In this document: positions 15,582 through 22,770 of the stretch, in pieces
Numbering within the stretch: position 1 is the first letter of the stretch
How the letters are laid out: every line of letters begins with the position of its first letter
Assembly: GCA_028679985.1 (NCBI GenBank)
Contig: JAJRAH010000107.1
Location: 1 to 36,691 of the forward strand
Length of the DNA: 36,691 nt
Reading direction: 5' to 3'
DNA from: Methanomassiliicoccales archaeon
GTDB lineage: Archaea > Thermoplasmatota > Thermoplasmata > Methanomassiliicoccales > JACIVX01
Notes under the pieces: model-generated
What the model saw: only the letters and a program-made list of their open reading frames with translations
Database searches by the model: none
Told to the model about the DNA's origin: nothing
Made by a program: the position numbers and the translations under genes

Positions 15582-16184
15582 TCAAGGCAAGATGAAGAAC
15601 CCCGAACCGATTATATAGTCAATCGCGCCCCTCATGACATACTCTATTCCCATGGCGGCTATGAACAACCCGATAACCTTCGAGAAGATGTCGATCACAT
15701 TGTTTCCCACGAGCCTTACTATGGCAGCCGCGTTCCTGAGCAATCCCCAGGTGACGACGAGCGAGATCACGCCTGCGAAGAGAGGAGTGATGTAGCCGTA
15801 GTTGGTCGTGAGTATTATCGCCGTCGTAATGACGCCGGGGCCGGTAAGGATCGGGCTGGCTACGATGACCCAGGCGACGTTCTGCTCCCCCTGTTTCATG
15901 ATGGCTATCCCAAAAACAATCTCGATTGCCATGAGCAACAAGACAATCCCGCCCGCCATTCGGAATCCAGCGGTCGTTATGCTGAAGGCGGCGAGGAGTT
16001 CCTTCCCTACGAGAACGAATATCACGAAAAGGATGCCGGCGACGAGAATCGCCTTGTTCGCGCTCTTCATCTTATCCTCGTCGCTGAAGCTCCTCGTTAG
16101 GGTGATGAATATCGGAAGGCTTGCGAACGGGTCGAAGATGAAGAACAGGAGGGTCGTGGCGTAGATCAGATCCGCAAACGGCAT
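15582..16184 (-). CDS. MarC-family integral membrane protein
   Basis: A 200-residue membrane protein with six hydrophobic segments. The N-terminal FIFDPFASLPIFITLT and the internal VASPILTGPGVITTAIIL match the MarC/UPF0056 family, whose transport function, if any, is not established. The length is as expected. The ATG at 16184 lies 26-28 nt after a minus-strand CTTATTAG box near 16208-16215, suggesting a leaderless transcript. It ends convergent to the ACT-domain gene. Confidence 0.9.
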   Translation of the reverse strand: MPFADLIYATTLLFFIFDPFASLPIFITLTRSFSDEDKMKSANKAILVAGILFVIFVLVGKELLAAFSITTAGFRMAGGIVLLLMAIEIVFGIAIMKQGEQNVAWVIVASPILTGPGVITTAIILTTNYGYITPLFAGVISLVVTWGLLRNAAAIVRLVGNNVIDIFSKVIGLFIAAMGIEYVMRGAIDYIIGSGFFILP

Positions 16185-16530
16185 CTTGGCGGAATTCGCT
16201 ATGAAAGCTAATAAGCATTATGGGATGATAGAAGACTCGGTAAAGTATCTATATGAGTTGCTCACAGACCACTTCTGAACGATGTCATGACAGGTGTCAT
16301 AATAACCTATGAGACTCGGTACAGAGACACCTTGAGTCTGGCAGAGGTGTCCGCGGGAGGCGCGAGATTGCAGCGAGACACCGAAGTGACTTCCCGACCA
16401 AAGTCCGCGAGTGAGATCGTGGAGATCGAATGACGCTCAAGCTGGACATCGTCCGATTCGCACTATGTTCAGAAAGGTTGCTGAGTGACGACAGAATAGG
16501 TCGATTGTTCTATCGACGGAGGATACGAAT
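16185..16530 (+). other. Intergenic stretch between marC and ubiA, with one doubtful small reading frame
   Basis: This 346-nt gap holds the marC promoter on the minus strand, a plus-strand TATA-like TATCTATATG (16246-16255), and a 48-codon frame 16287-16433 (MTGVIITYETRYRDTL start, EIVEIE end) beginning about 31 nt after that box. The frame has no recognisable domain or SD and may be chance. A 6-bp hairpin abuts the ubiA ribosome binding site at the right end. No tRNA or other RNA family is recognised. Confidence 0.3.
16500..16522 (+). promoter_or_regulatory. Hairpin directly abutting the ubiA Shine-Dalgarno sequence
   Basis: GTCGAT (16500-16505) pairs with ATCGAC (16512-16517) across a 6-nt loop, and GGAGG (16518-16522) follows without a gap, 8 nt before the GTG start at 16531. 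The SD decides the start. The stem could modulate ribosome access, which is inference. Confidence 0.4.
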
Positions 16531-17493
16531 GTGAACGCAACGAGCGGCGTGGATCTCGCGACGCACGGAATTTCGCCCGTGAATACCTTCACGGCGATGG
16601 GCTGGGCGATGATCCGGTTGGCTCGTCCCCACATGTTTGTCGCCGGGGCGCTGCTCTACGGAATTGGAGTTGCACTCGCCAGCTCCTATGCGGGGTCGGT
16701 CGATCTCGGACTCGCATTTTCCGGACTGTTTGCAGTGTTCTTCGGACAAATCTCGGGACAGATAGCGAATGACTACTGGGACATGAAGGGGGACGATAGC
16801 TCGAAGCGGACCTTCTTCTCCGGGGGGAGCGGAATCCTAACTAGAGGGATTCTCCGGCCTCAGACAGCTTTGAAAGGCGCCATTGTATCTTGTGTGTTTG
16901 CTGCGCTTCTCGGGATTATCATAGTTCTTTGGTATGGCGCAGGGATATTCACTGTGCCAATAATCCTCGGAGGGACATTGGGAGGATGGCTCTACTCTGC
17001 CGAGCCGATCAGACTTGTATCCACAGGGCTTGGTGAAGTTGTCGTTTCCGGCATAGTCTCCTACTTCCCGATCGTCGCGGGATTCTACATCCAGACTGAC
17101 ACGCTGGCCCTCGACACAATCATTGTTGGCGCCCTTCTCACGATGTTCCTGTTTCCAGTGTTCCTCAGCGTTGAGTTCCCTGACTACGATGCCGATGAGA
17201 GATCGAGGAAACGGAATCTTCTGGTTCGATTCGGACTACGCTCCACGACTAGATTGTACGCAGCTACGATGCTCCTCCCATATCTCGTGCTCTTCGCATT
17301 TGTCTCGGTGGGATGGATCACGCCGCTTGCCCTCGTTATCTTGGCCACGATGCCTCTCGCCATGTTCGGAGCCTCAAGAGCATTGAGACTGTCAAGAGCG
17401 GACTTCAAAGATGCAGCCTTTGTCACAATGACGAGCATGGTCGTTATCGTGATGACGATGGCTCTGATGCTATTCTCCTTGATCTTTGACTGA
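16531..17493 (+). CDS. UbiA-family prenyltransferase (MenA-like)
   Basis: A membrane prenyltransferase of 320 residues with about nine hydrophobic segments. The two aspartate-rich motifs are present: NDYWDMKGDD (about residues 81-90) binds the prenyl diphosphate through magnesium, and DYDADERSRKR (about 217-227) is the second. The arrangement resembles 1,4-dihydroxy-2-naphthoate octaprenyltransferase and other archaeal UbiA proteins, which attach isoprenoid chains to quinone precursors or lipids. The substrate cannot be fixed from sequence, and no menaquinone genes are nearby. The GTG start at 16531 is chosen because GGAGG lies 8 nt upstream. Confidence 0.87.
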   Translation: MNATSGVDLATHGISPVNTFTAMGWAMIRLARPHMFVAGALLYGIGVALASSYAGSVDLGLAFSGLFAVFFGQISGQIANDYWDMKGDDSSKRTFFSGGSGILTRGILRPQTALKGAIVSCVFAALLGIIIVLWYGAGIFTVPIILGGTLGGWLYSAEPIRLVSTGLGEVVVSGIVSYFPIVAGFYIQTDTLALDTIIVGALLTMFLFPVFLSVEFPDYDADERSRKRNLLVRFGLRSTTRLYAATMLLPYLVLFAFVSVGWITPLALVILATMPLAMFGASRALRLSRADFKDAAFVTMTSMVVIVMTMALMLFSLIFD

Positions 17494-17653
17494 TGGTCCG
17501 CAATCTGTAGTGTCCACTCTGCAGAACGTCGTGGACGACACCTCGGATAGTTTAGGCGGTCTGACAGACGTGACAAAATCAGAACTCGTTCGATCTCTGG
17601 ACGAAAGTATGGGCGGTCAACGCCTCGACTATTCTTCACCGCAAGTCTGCAAG

Positions 17654-17878
17654 TCACTGGATCTTTGTCAAGAAGTAGCCAGCAGACTTGTCCCTTGCCT
17701 TGCGCTTTGCATAGCCCTTCTTCTCGAGTTCCTGCAGGGCGTTCATCGTCTGGGCCTTAGGAAGCTTCGCCATGTTAGTTATCCTCTGAGCGTCCATCAT
17801 CTTGTCTTCACTCACTAGCCCTGCCGCCATCATTACTTTGAAGACCTTCTCTGCATTGGTAGTCAGTCCCTCAGGCAT
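17654..17878 (-). CDS. Small winged-helix DNA-binding protein
   Basis: A 74-residue protein. NAEKVFKVMMAAGLVSEDKMMDAQRITNMAKLPKAQTMNALQELEKKGYAKRKARDKSAGYFLTK reads as a single winged-helix domain with a recognition helix around KAQTMNALQELEKKG and a wing that returns through KSAGYFLT. The ATG at 17878 (MPEGLTTNAEKVF) is chosen rather than the longer frame, because two TATA-like boxes lie upstream on minus: TTAATAAA (17901-17908) at 22 nt and GTTTATAT (17921-17928) at 42 nt. Target unknown; archaeal single-domain regulators of this size are common. Confidence 0.75.
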   Translation of the reverse strand: MPEGLTTNAEKVFKVMMAAGLVSEDKMMDAQRITNMAKLPKAQTMNALQELEKKGYAKRKARDKSAGYFLTKIQ

Positions 17879-18031
17879 GCGGAGAGAGTGTGAACGGGAG
17901 TTTATTAATCTTGTGGTCTTATATAAACAGTGGATGTTCTGAGAATCGCTCCTCAAAGCAATGGTTTCCCAAGGAATCGAACGACGACGAATTGACAGTA
18001 TCATCTGGCCTCAATGCTCGCATTCACAATG

Positions 18032-18039
18032 GCTTTATA
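18032..18039 (+). promoter_or_regulatory. TATA box for the redox operon
   Basis: CTTTATAT ends 34 nt before the ATG at 18074. Initiation near 18063 would leave a leader of about 11 nt with AAGAGAAG before the ATG. This supports translation from 18074, upstream of the in-frame TGA, rather than from an internal ATG at 18245. Confidence 0.5.
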
Positions 18040-18073
18040 TTACTTGTGCTACGTATCAAATTTCCAAGAGAAG

Positions 18074-18496
18074 ATGAACAAGAAAATGTGGAGCTGTCAT
18101 GTCTGAAATTACATACATTTTGGGGTCAAGGGACCGAAGGTATGTCCGACCTGCGGTGCAAAGGACGCGTTTGTCCTCGTCGACAACCCCGAATCGCTCA
18201 GAGTCATCGGTGACTATGGAGGGAAGATCGAGACAGTCGAGGGCATGATCAGTGCATGGGAGAGTTTCATCGAGGGTAAGGAATTCAAGCTCAGCGAGGA
18301 TCGGGAGATGGTTCGCACTCTGGCCGTTGGCGAACTTGAGAACATGAAGAACAAGGGGTTCAAGTACTGTCCGTGCAGGATAACGACGGGAGACTTCGAG
18401 AAGGATCTGAACCTCATCTGTCCCTGCAATTTCCTGGTACAGAAGACGTGGAAGGAATACGGCGAGTGTTGGTGCGGTCTATTCGTCAAGAGGTGA
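18074..18496 (+). CDS. Rubredoxin-like/ferredoxin:thioredoxin reductase catalytic-type protein with in-frame TGA at a cysteine position
   Basis: The C-terminal part has the catalytic-subunit motifs of ferredoxin:thioredoxin reductase: CPC (C99, C101), CPC (C116, C118) and CWC (C132, C134), which hold a 4Fe-4S cluster beside a redox disulfide. The same frame continues upstream to an ATG at 18074 and gives a rubredoxin-like knuckle pair: WSCHV-[TGA]-NYIHFG and VCPTCG. The TGA (18104-18106) sits exactly where the second cysteine of CxxC is expected (C8-x2-X11, C24-x2-C27). Readings are selenocysteine, another form of recoding, a nonsense mutation, or a base error. Without read-through only a fragment from 18245 would be made, which still has the FTR motifs. 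The thioredoxin-like gene follows after 4 nt, a fitting redox partner. Confidence 0.75.
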
Positions 18497-18500
18497 CGGC

Positions 18501-18794
18501 ATGGTCAATGAAGTCGGGAAGAGACTCATCTGGTTCATGGGGAGGGAATGCCCCCACTGCAAGCAGACGCGGCCAGTGGTGGACAGGCTGATCTCCGAGA
18601 CGGGAGTGGAGATAACGGAGCTCGAGGTTTGGCACAATGAGGAGAACGCTAGGTTCATGCGCAAGCTTGGGGATGCAATTTCGAAGGCGTGCGGCGGAGA
18701 CCTCGGAGTACCGAGTTTCTTCAACGAGAAGACTGGAAAAGCGATCTGCGGCCGAATCGCCTATGAGAATCTGAAGAAGTGGGCCCTCGAGTGA
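18501..18794 (+). CDS. Thioredoxin-fold (glutaredoxin-like) protein with CPHC
   Basis: A 97-residue thioredoxin-fold protein. MGRECPHCKQTRPVV has the redox pair C17-x2-C20 after the first strand, VPSFF is the conserved cis-proline segment, and an extra C is found in KACGG and in KAICGR. It lies 4 nt after the FTR-like gene and is surely co-transcribed, so it may be the substrate or partner reduced by that protein. This pairing is inferred from context. A perfect hairpin follows the stop directly. Confidence 0.85.
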   Translation: MVNEVGKRLIWFMGRECPHCKQTRPVVDRLISETGVEITELEVWHNEENARFMRKLGDAISKACGGDLGVPSFFNEKTGKAICGRIAYENLKKWALE

Positions 18795-18815
18795 GGTTCT
18801 CGATGTGCGAGAACC
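18795..18815 (+). other. Perfect 8-bp hairpin directly after the thioredoxin-like gene
   Basis: GGTTCTCG (18795-18802) pairs with CGAGAACC (18808-18815) around the loop ATGTG, starting right after the stop codon. No T-run follows, so it is not a simple terminator. It lacks the GAA/A internal loop of archaeal SECIS elements, so it does not by itself support selenocysteine. Confidence 0.5.
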
Positions 18816-18869
18816 ACTGCATGCGCAAACGATATTATTATCTGCTTCGATGGCGAGCTAGATAGTGAC

Positions 18870-19157
18870 ATGCAGTACATTACGGCCGAGCTCAAGGTCA
18901 AAGGCGGGAAACTAGTGAGGGTCAGAGTAGCTTTCGATGAAAGCATCGTGTTTCAGGTCCAGATAACCGGAGACTTCTTCATCCATCCTGAGGAAGGACT
19001 CGATGCCATCGAGAACGTCTTTATCGGTATGCGAGTACCCCCATCTCCGAGCGAGATCGAGAGGCTGGTAAATGAGGTCGTCACAAGAGGCAACATGAAG
19101 ATAATGGGGTTCTCGCCGAATGACCTGGCGGCGCTTGTTGCAGGGGCATTCGCATGA
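18870..19157 (+). CDS. lplB: Lipoate--protein ligase accessory C-terminal domain protein (LplB/LplA-CTD)
   Basis: A 95-residue protein that corresponds to the separate C-terminal domain of lipoate protein ligase in Thermoplasma-type archaea. Seen: ELKVKGGKLVRVRVAFDESIVFQVQITGDFFIHPEEGLDAIE at the N-terminus. In this split system the small protein is required for lipoate adenylation by the catalytic chain. It overlaps the start of lplA by 4 nt (ATGA), consistent with coupled translation and a complex. Confidence 0.88.
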   Translation: MQYITAELKVKGGKLVRVRVAFDESIVFQVQITGDFFIHPEEGLDAIENVFIGMRVPPSPSEIERLVNEVVTRGNMKIMGFSPNDLAALVAGAFA

Positions 19158-19900
19158 AGTGGAGAGTTGTAGACTTCGAATATTGGAATGCATGGATGAA
19201 CATGGCCTTGGACGAAGCGATCGGAGAGGCCGTCGGATCGGGCAGGTCGCCTTCCACCATTCGCTTCTATGGCTGGAATCCGAGCGCGGTTTCGATCGGC
19301 TGCTTCCAGAGCATCAAAGACGAGGTTGACCTCGAGGCGTGCAGAAGGATGGGGGTAGACATCGTCAGAAGGAGGACCGGCGGTGGCGCGGTCTATCATG
19401 ACAGGGAAGGAGAGATCACATACAGCGTGATAGCTCCCGAAGAAATGGTGCAGAAGGACATCAACAAAGCATACGAGACCATATGCGGTTGGATCGTTGA
19501 CGCGCTCGATCTGATGGAGATCACAGCGAATATCATCCCAATCAACGACATACTTGTGGAAGGGAGGAAGATTTCGGGGAGCGCCCAGACGAGAAGAGGC
19601 GGCGTTTTCCTCCAACACGGAACCCTGCTCTACAACATCTCTCCCGGAAAGATGTTCTCTGTTTTGAAGGTAGGGTGCACGAAGATCTCTGACAAGAACA
19701 TCGCTTCCTTCGAGGATCGTGTGACATCGATACTCAGGCACGCCAAGATCTCAAAGGACAAGGTGCTCCAGGAACTGCGCCGCTCTTTCACGAAAGGGAA
19801 GGAATGGGAGGCTGGTGTCTACACGGAAGAGGAGAGGAGGAGGGCGCGCCAGCTGGTTGTCGAGAGGTACTCCAAGGACGAATGGAACTTCAGCCGCTAG
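19154..19900 (+). CDS. lplA: Lipoate--protein ligase A, catalytic domain
   Basis: Attaches lipoate to lysine in E2 or GcvH domains through lipoyl-AMP. The 248 residues match the split archaeal form that lacks the C-terminal domain. Seen: RFYGWNPSAVSIGCFQ, the lipoyl-binding loop RRRTGGGAVYHD (about residues 72-83), and NDILVEGRKISGSAQTRR with the catalytic lysine. The start overlaps lplB (ATGA). Its stop TAG shares the palindrome CTAG with the stop of the convergent lipA/E2 remnant. The normal acceptor here would be an E2 or H protein, but only an E2 remnant is seen next door. Confidence 0.95.
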   Translation: MKWRVVDFEYWNAWMNMALDEAIGEAVGSGRSPSTIRFYGWNPSAVSIGCFQSIKDEVDLEACRRMGVDIVRRRTGGGAVYHDREGEITYSVIAPEEMVQKDINKAYETICGWIVDALDLMEITANIIPINDILVEGRKISGSAQTRRGGVFLQHGTLLYNISPGKMFSVLKVGCTKISDKNIASFEDRVTSILRHAKISKDKVLQELRRSFTKGKEWEAGVYTEEERRRARQLVVERYSKDEWNFSR

Positions 19901-20430
19901 AAGCTCATCAATATCAACGTCGGGTTCTCGAGATACCTTATAATGTCGTTCATGAACTTGGCCGCTTCCGCACCGTCCAGCACTCTGTGGTCGAATGACA
20001 AAGACAGCGGGAGAGTCTTCCCCATCTTCTCCACGACCTCCGAGAATTGAGCGGCCCCGAAATCGCGGAAGTCGTCTCTCGTTACGGAAGTCACAACAAC
20101 ATGATTCAACCCGAGCATGCCTGCGGCGTCCGCGATCCTGGTCGGTTCTTCCTCGTCGACTACTCCCTGAGGTTCGCCACTCTCCACGGCGCAGAATCTG
20201 CAGCTTCGCGTGCATACCTTTCCGAGTATCAGGAACGTTGCGTGGCTGCCACCCCAACGCTCCGAAATGTTGGGACAGGGGGAAGCATCGCAGACGGTCC
20301 TGACTCGATTCTCCGACAGTATCCTCCGAGTCCTTTCGAAACCGTTGGCATTGGGGGCTCTGATCTTTAACCAAGGCGGTTTCGATGTGATTGTTCCCTT
20401 TCGGTCTGGATTCGGAGACTCCGCAGCCAT
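19897..20430 (-). pseudogene. In-frame chimera: N-terminal part of lipoyl synthase joined to the C-terminal end of a 2-oxoacid dehydrogenase E2
   Basis: Residues 18-130 are lipoyl synthase: KPPWLKIRAPNANGF, VCDASPCPNISERW, the radical-SAM motif CTRSCRFCAV (C73, C77, C80) and TSVTRDDFRDFGAA. Lipoyl synthase should run about 290 residues, but here it stops. From about residue 139 the sequence is the end of an E2 acyltransferase domain: LPLSLSFDHRVLDGAEAAKF with the catalytic DHRxxDG. The auxiliary-cluster motif CX4CX5C has lost its third cysteine (R58). The two parts are joined in frame, so one open frame remains. A deletion of the sequence between lipA and E2 genes, or a misassembly, explains this. 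Neither half can be fully active. Confidence 0.85.
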
Positions 20431-20593
20431 CTGCGTTGTTATTGGACCCTAAGATTTGACTATCTTATTGATCGCACGGGGAAGAAGGTCCTGATGAGTC
20501 CTGCACGCTATGGGACCATCACATGACCGTGGCTTATCGAACCAAGGCATCGATTGAGTCTGGGTGGAAGAAAAAGGAGTTAAAGGAAAGGGT

Positions 20594-21205
20594 TTATTTC
20601 AATTTCGCAAGGAACTCGTCGTGCTTCAGCACCTCGCCCATGAGCGGGAAGAACTTCTCCTCAACGTACTTCTGCTCTTCTCCGGACATGGCTGCCGTGC
20701 AGTCCTTCAGCAGGAACACCTTGTATCCTCTGTCGTAGGCAGATCTCGCCGAGCCTTCGACACAGACATTCGTCAGGAATCCGGCAAAAGCGACGTTCTT
20801 GACGCAATTGACTCTGAGCAAGAAATCAATATTGCTCGAGTTGAATGCATCCAGAGTGCGCTTCCCGTCCACGACGATGTCCTGATTCGTCGGCTTCAGC
20901 TCGTCGATGATGGCCCCGCCCCAAGTTCCCTTTCTGAACGACTTGGACTTAGCAGCATTCACATGGATGGGTCCGAGAACGCCCTCGCATCCCGCATCTC
21001 GGTAGTCCTCCTCGAAAAGGATCGGGCAGATCAGCGTTAGGCACTTGCCTCTCGCCTTCTTGATGCAATCAGCAGCGTTCTTGATCGTCCCCTGTTTCGC
21101 AATCTGATCCTTCACAGCGCCGTAGAGTCCTCCGCCTTCCTTGCAGAAATCGTTCTGAAACTCGATGAACACTATGGCCGTCTCGCTCGCTTTCAAGGTC
21201 TCCAT
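20594..21205 (-). CDS. Isochorismatase-family cysteine hydrolase
   Basis: A 203-residue alpha/beta hydrolase of the isochorismatase/nicotinamidase family. The catalytic triad positions are visible: aspartate in IEFQNDFC (D19), lysine in VVDGKRTLDAF, and cysteine in GFLTNVCVEGSARSAYDRGY. Substrate unknown; N-carbamoylsarcosine amidase and nicotinamidase are close relatives. The ATG at 21205 is preferred over the GTG at 21211. A TATA-like TGTTTAAG on minus (21244-21251) places the transcript start near 21220. An AAAAA run on plus (T5 on minus, near 20571) after the stop is the likely terminator. Confidence 0.85.
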   Translation of the reverse strand: METLKASETAIVFIEFQNDFCKEGGGLYGAVKDQIAKQGTIKNAADCIKKARGKCLTLICPILFEEDYRDAGCEGVLGPIHVNAAKSKSFRKGTWGGAIIDELKPTNQDIVVDGKRTLDAFNSSNIDFLLRVNCVKNVAFAGFLTNVCVEGSARSAYDRGYKVFLLKDCTAAMSGEEQKYVEEKFFPLMGEVLKHDEFLAKLK

Positions 21206-21326
21206 ATTCACCCCCCTTGTAGGTAGAATAGAATCGCGACGGACTTAAACATTGCGAGGAAGGGATGCAATTCGGTTGTCCACACCGACAATACGTTTCT
21301 TGGCCAGAAGGGCGCTTCTCGAATAG

Positions 21327-21334
21327 TTATAAAT
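21327..21334 (+). promoter_or_regulatory. TATA box for the SRP RNA
   Basis: TTATAAAT ends 18 nt before the first G of the RNA at 21352, within the usual distance for an archaeal promoter measured from the centre of the box. Confidence 0.6.
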
Positions 21335-21351
21335 AGGTCGATGGCTTAATT

Positions 21352-21673
21352 GGGGGTGCTAGGCTTGACCGGGACGTTCGGCGTGTCCTTGTACACCGAA
21401 ATCGTCGACAGCGGGGGTGACAGCAGGAGACGTCGTAAACGGGGCGGTGAAGGCCCTTTCGTCGACAGTGAGGCTCTGTCCTTCGGGGCTGGTGGCAGTA
21501 TCGTGGTGCCGCTGGAGGGCGGCATCCCTTGCTCTGATCATGGGGAAAGGGTCAGGCCCTGACGGGAGCAGCCTAACCGTGGACTACCGACGCTCGAAGG
21601 GTCACGGGGCTGAGAAGGCGATCGGACAACCTTCATCGGACCGAGCGGCAACTCCTGCGGCCTAGCACTCTTC
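21352..21673 (+). ncRNA. Signal recognition particle 7S RNA (archaeal)
   Basis: About 320 nt with no real reading frame. The 5' end GTGCTAGGC (21356-21364) pairs with GCCTAGCAC near the 3' end (21660-21668), forming helix 1. GTTCGGCGTG...ACACCGAAA is the archaeal Alu-domain helix 3/4 region, and GTCAGGCCCTGACGGGAGCAGCC (near 21551-21573) is the conserved helix 8 and its loop, which binds SRP54. The RNA is preceded by a TATA box. It partners the srp54 product encoded at 6573. The exact ends are estimated. Confidence 0.9.
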
Positions 21674-21682
21674 CTATTCTCA

Positions 21683-22681
21683 TCATCTACGCGGACCGCC
21701 GACACCTGGCATCGAGGGCTTGCAGCCAGTTATGGAATCCCTATCGAAGTCGAAGAGGACCGCCTTCCTGTCACCATCTCTTATCACGAAAAGATTCGAA
21801 TCCTCGATCTTGCCCACAACGGCACCAGTCACCTCGACTTCCGAGAACATCTCGATGACTTTGGTGGAATTGTCAGGATCACATGTTAGCACGAATCCGC
21901 AGCCCTGGTATGCTTTCAGCCACTGATTGAAGTCCACATTCTCCGGCTTTGGGATAGCATCAAGGTCAACGGTCGCTCCCTTTCCGCTGGTTTCCAATAG
22001 CATTCCCAGACTGCCCAGCATGCCGGGATTGCTGATGTCTTTGCCAGAAGTGACCAGATGCTTCTTGCCTATCTCGTTCATCACTAGCATCTGTTTCCTC
22101 ACGAGCTCCTCGCTCTTGATGGAGGTCGTGTCCCATGCGTAGGGTAGGTTTCCTGGGAAGAAACCCTTGGTGTCCACAGCGACGATGACGTCCTCACCGA
22201 CCTTAGCCGTGTGACTGTAAATTACCTCGTCCTTCGCAGCCGTGCCGAGGATCGCGACGTCGATGGCGTGATAGTCGCAATCGGGATGAGTGTGGCCTCC
22301 CACTACAGGTACGCCAAACTTCCTCACCGCTGCCTCGACTCCTTTCATCACTTGGGCGCAGATCTTCTCGTCCTTCATCGAGATTACGTCGACCATCGCC
22401 AACGGTATCCCCCCCATGGCAGAGATGTCGTTGATGTTGACCAGGACAGAGAAGTAGCCTGCGTAGTACGGGTTGGTCTTCATCAAAGGTTCCATTATCC
22501 CGTCGGCAGCGAGGAGAAGCACAGAGTCACCGTATTCTATGACTGCGGCATCCTCCCCGTAGGAGGCTAGGACATTGGATTGGTACACCCTCGGAAAGAA
22601 GTTGATGACTCCCGAGATTAGTCGTTTCCGCGTGATTCCTGGATACGCCCTGAGGTCTGATACCAAAGCCTCAATGTCCAT
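21683..22681 (-). CDS. PurM/AIR synthase-like protein, methanogenesis marker 2 type
   Basis: A 332-residue ATP-binding protein of the PurM/HypE/ThiL/SelD superfamily. It resembles methanogenesis marker protein 2, of unknown function. Seen: GEDAAVI, LLLAADGIMEPLMKTNPYYAG, SVLVNINDISAMGG, KFGVPVVGGHTHPD, KDISNPGMLGSLGMLLE and QWLKAYQGCGFVLT. The glycine-rich GGHTHPD segment and paired aspartates bind ATP-Mg in the family. The ATG at 22681 is chosen because the homologous N-terminus (MDIEALVSDLRAYPGITRKR) begins here, with AAGGAG just upstream and TATA-like CTATTTAT (22705-22712) 24 nt before. A TTG at 22774 overlapping the upstream gene would add 31 unmatched residues. Methanogenesis genes are not in view, so its role here is open. 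Confidence 0.8.
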   Translation of the reverse strand: MDIEALVSDLRAYPGITRKRLISGVINFFPRVYQSNVLASYGEDAAVIEYGDSVLLLAADGIMEPLMKTNPYYAGYFSVLVNINDISAMGGIPLAMVDVISMKDEKICAQVMKGVEAAVRKFGVPVVGGHTHPDCDYHAIDVAILGTAAKDEVIYSHTAKVGEDVIVAVDTKGFFPGNLPYAWDTTSIKSEELVRKQMLVMNEIGKKHLVTSGKDISNPGMLGSLGMLLETSGKGATVDLDAIPKPENVDFNQWLKAYQGCGFVLTCDPDNSTKVIEMFSEVEVTGAVVGKIEDSNLFVIRDGDRKAVLFDFDRDSITGCKPSMPGVGGPRR

Positions 22682-22770
22682 GCTCCTTAGAATGGACTCT
22701 GTGGATAAATAGCTTCTCGAAATCCTGACGTCTTTCCAAATGCCAGGTGGAATGATGGGAAATGCAAACC

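Noticed and set aside
16287..16433. 48-codon frame between marC and ubiA
   Set aside because: A TATA-like box lies upstream, but there is no SD, no domain and no coupling to a neighbour. It is only noted within the intergenic entry.
18097..18130. Bacterial-type SECIS after the TGA codon
   Set aside because: Only a 4-bp stem (GGTC/GACC) with a 4-nt loop is seen; archaeal selenocysteine insertion uses UTR elements, so this is not adequate evidence.
20470..20530. Possible C/D box guide RNA (TGATGA near 20491)
   Set aside because: A C-box-like sequence is present but no D box (CTGA) at the proper distance and no closing stem was found.
21350..21665. Several frames of 60-82 codons within 21350-21665
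   Set aside because: The interval is the SRP RNA, with helix 1 pairing at both ends and the conserved helix 8, so these frames are chance.
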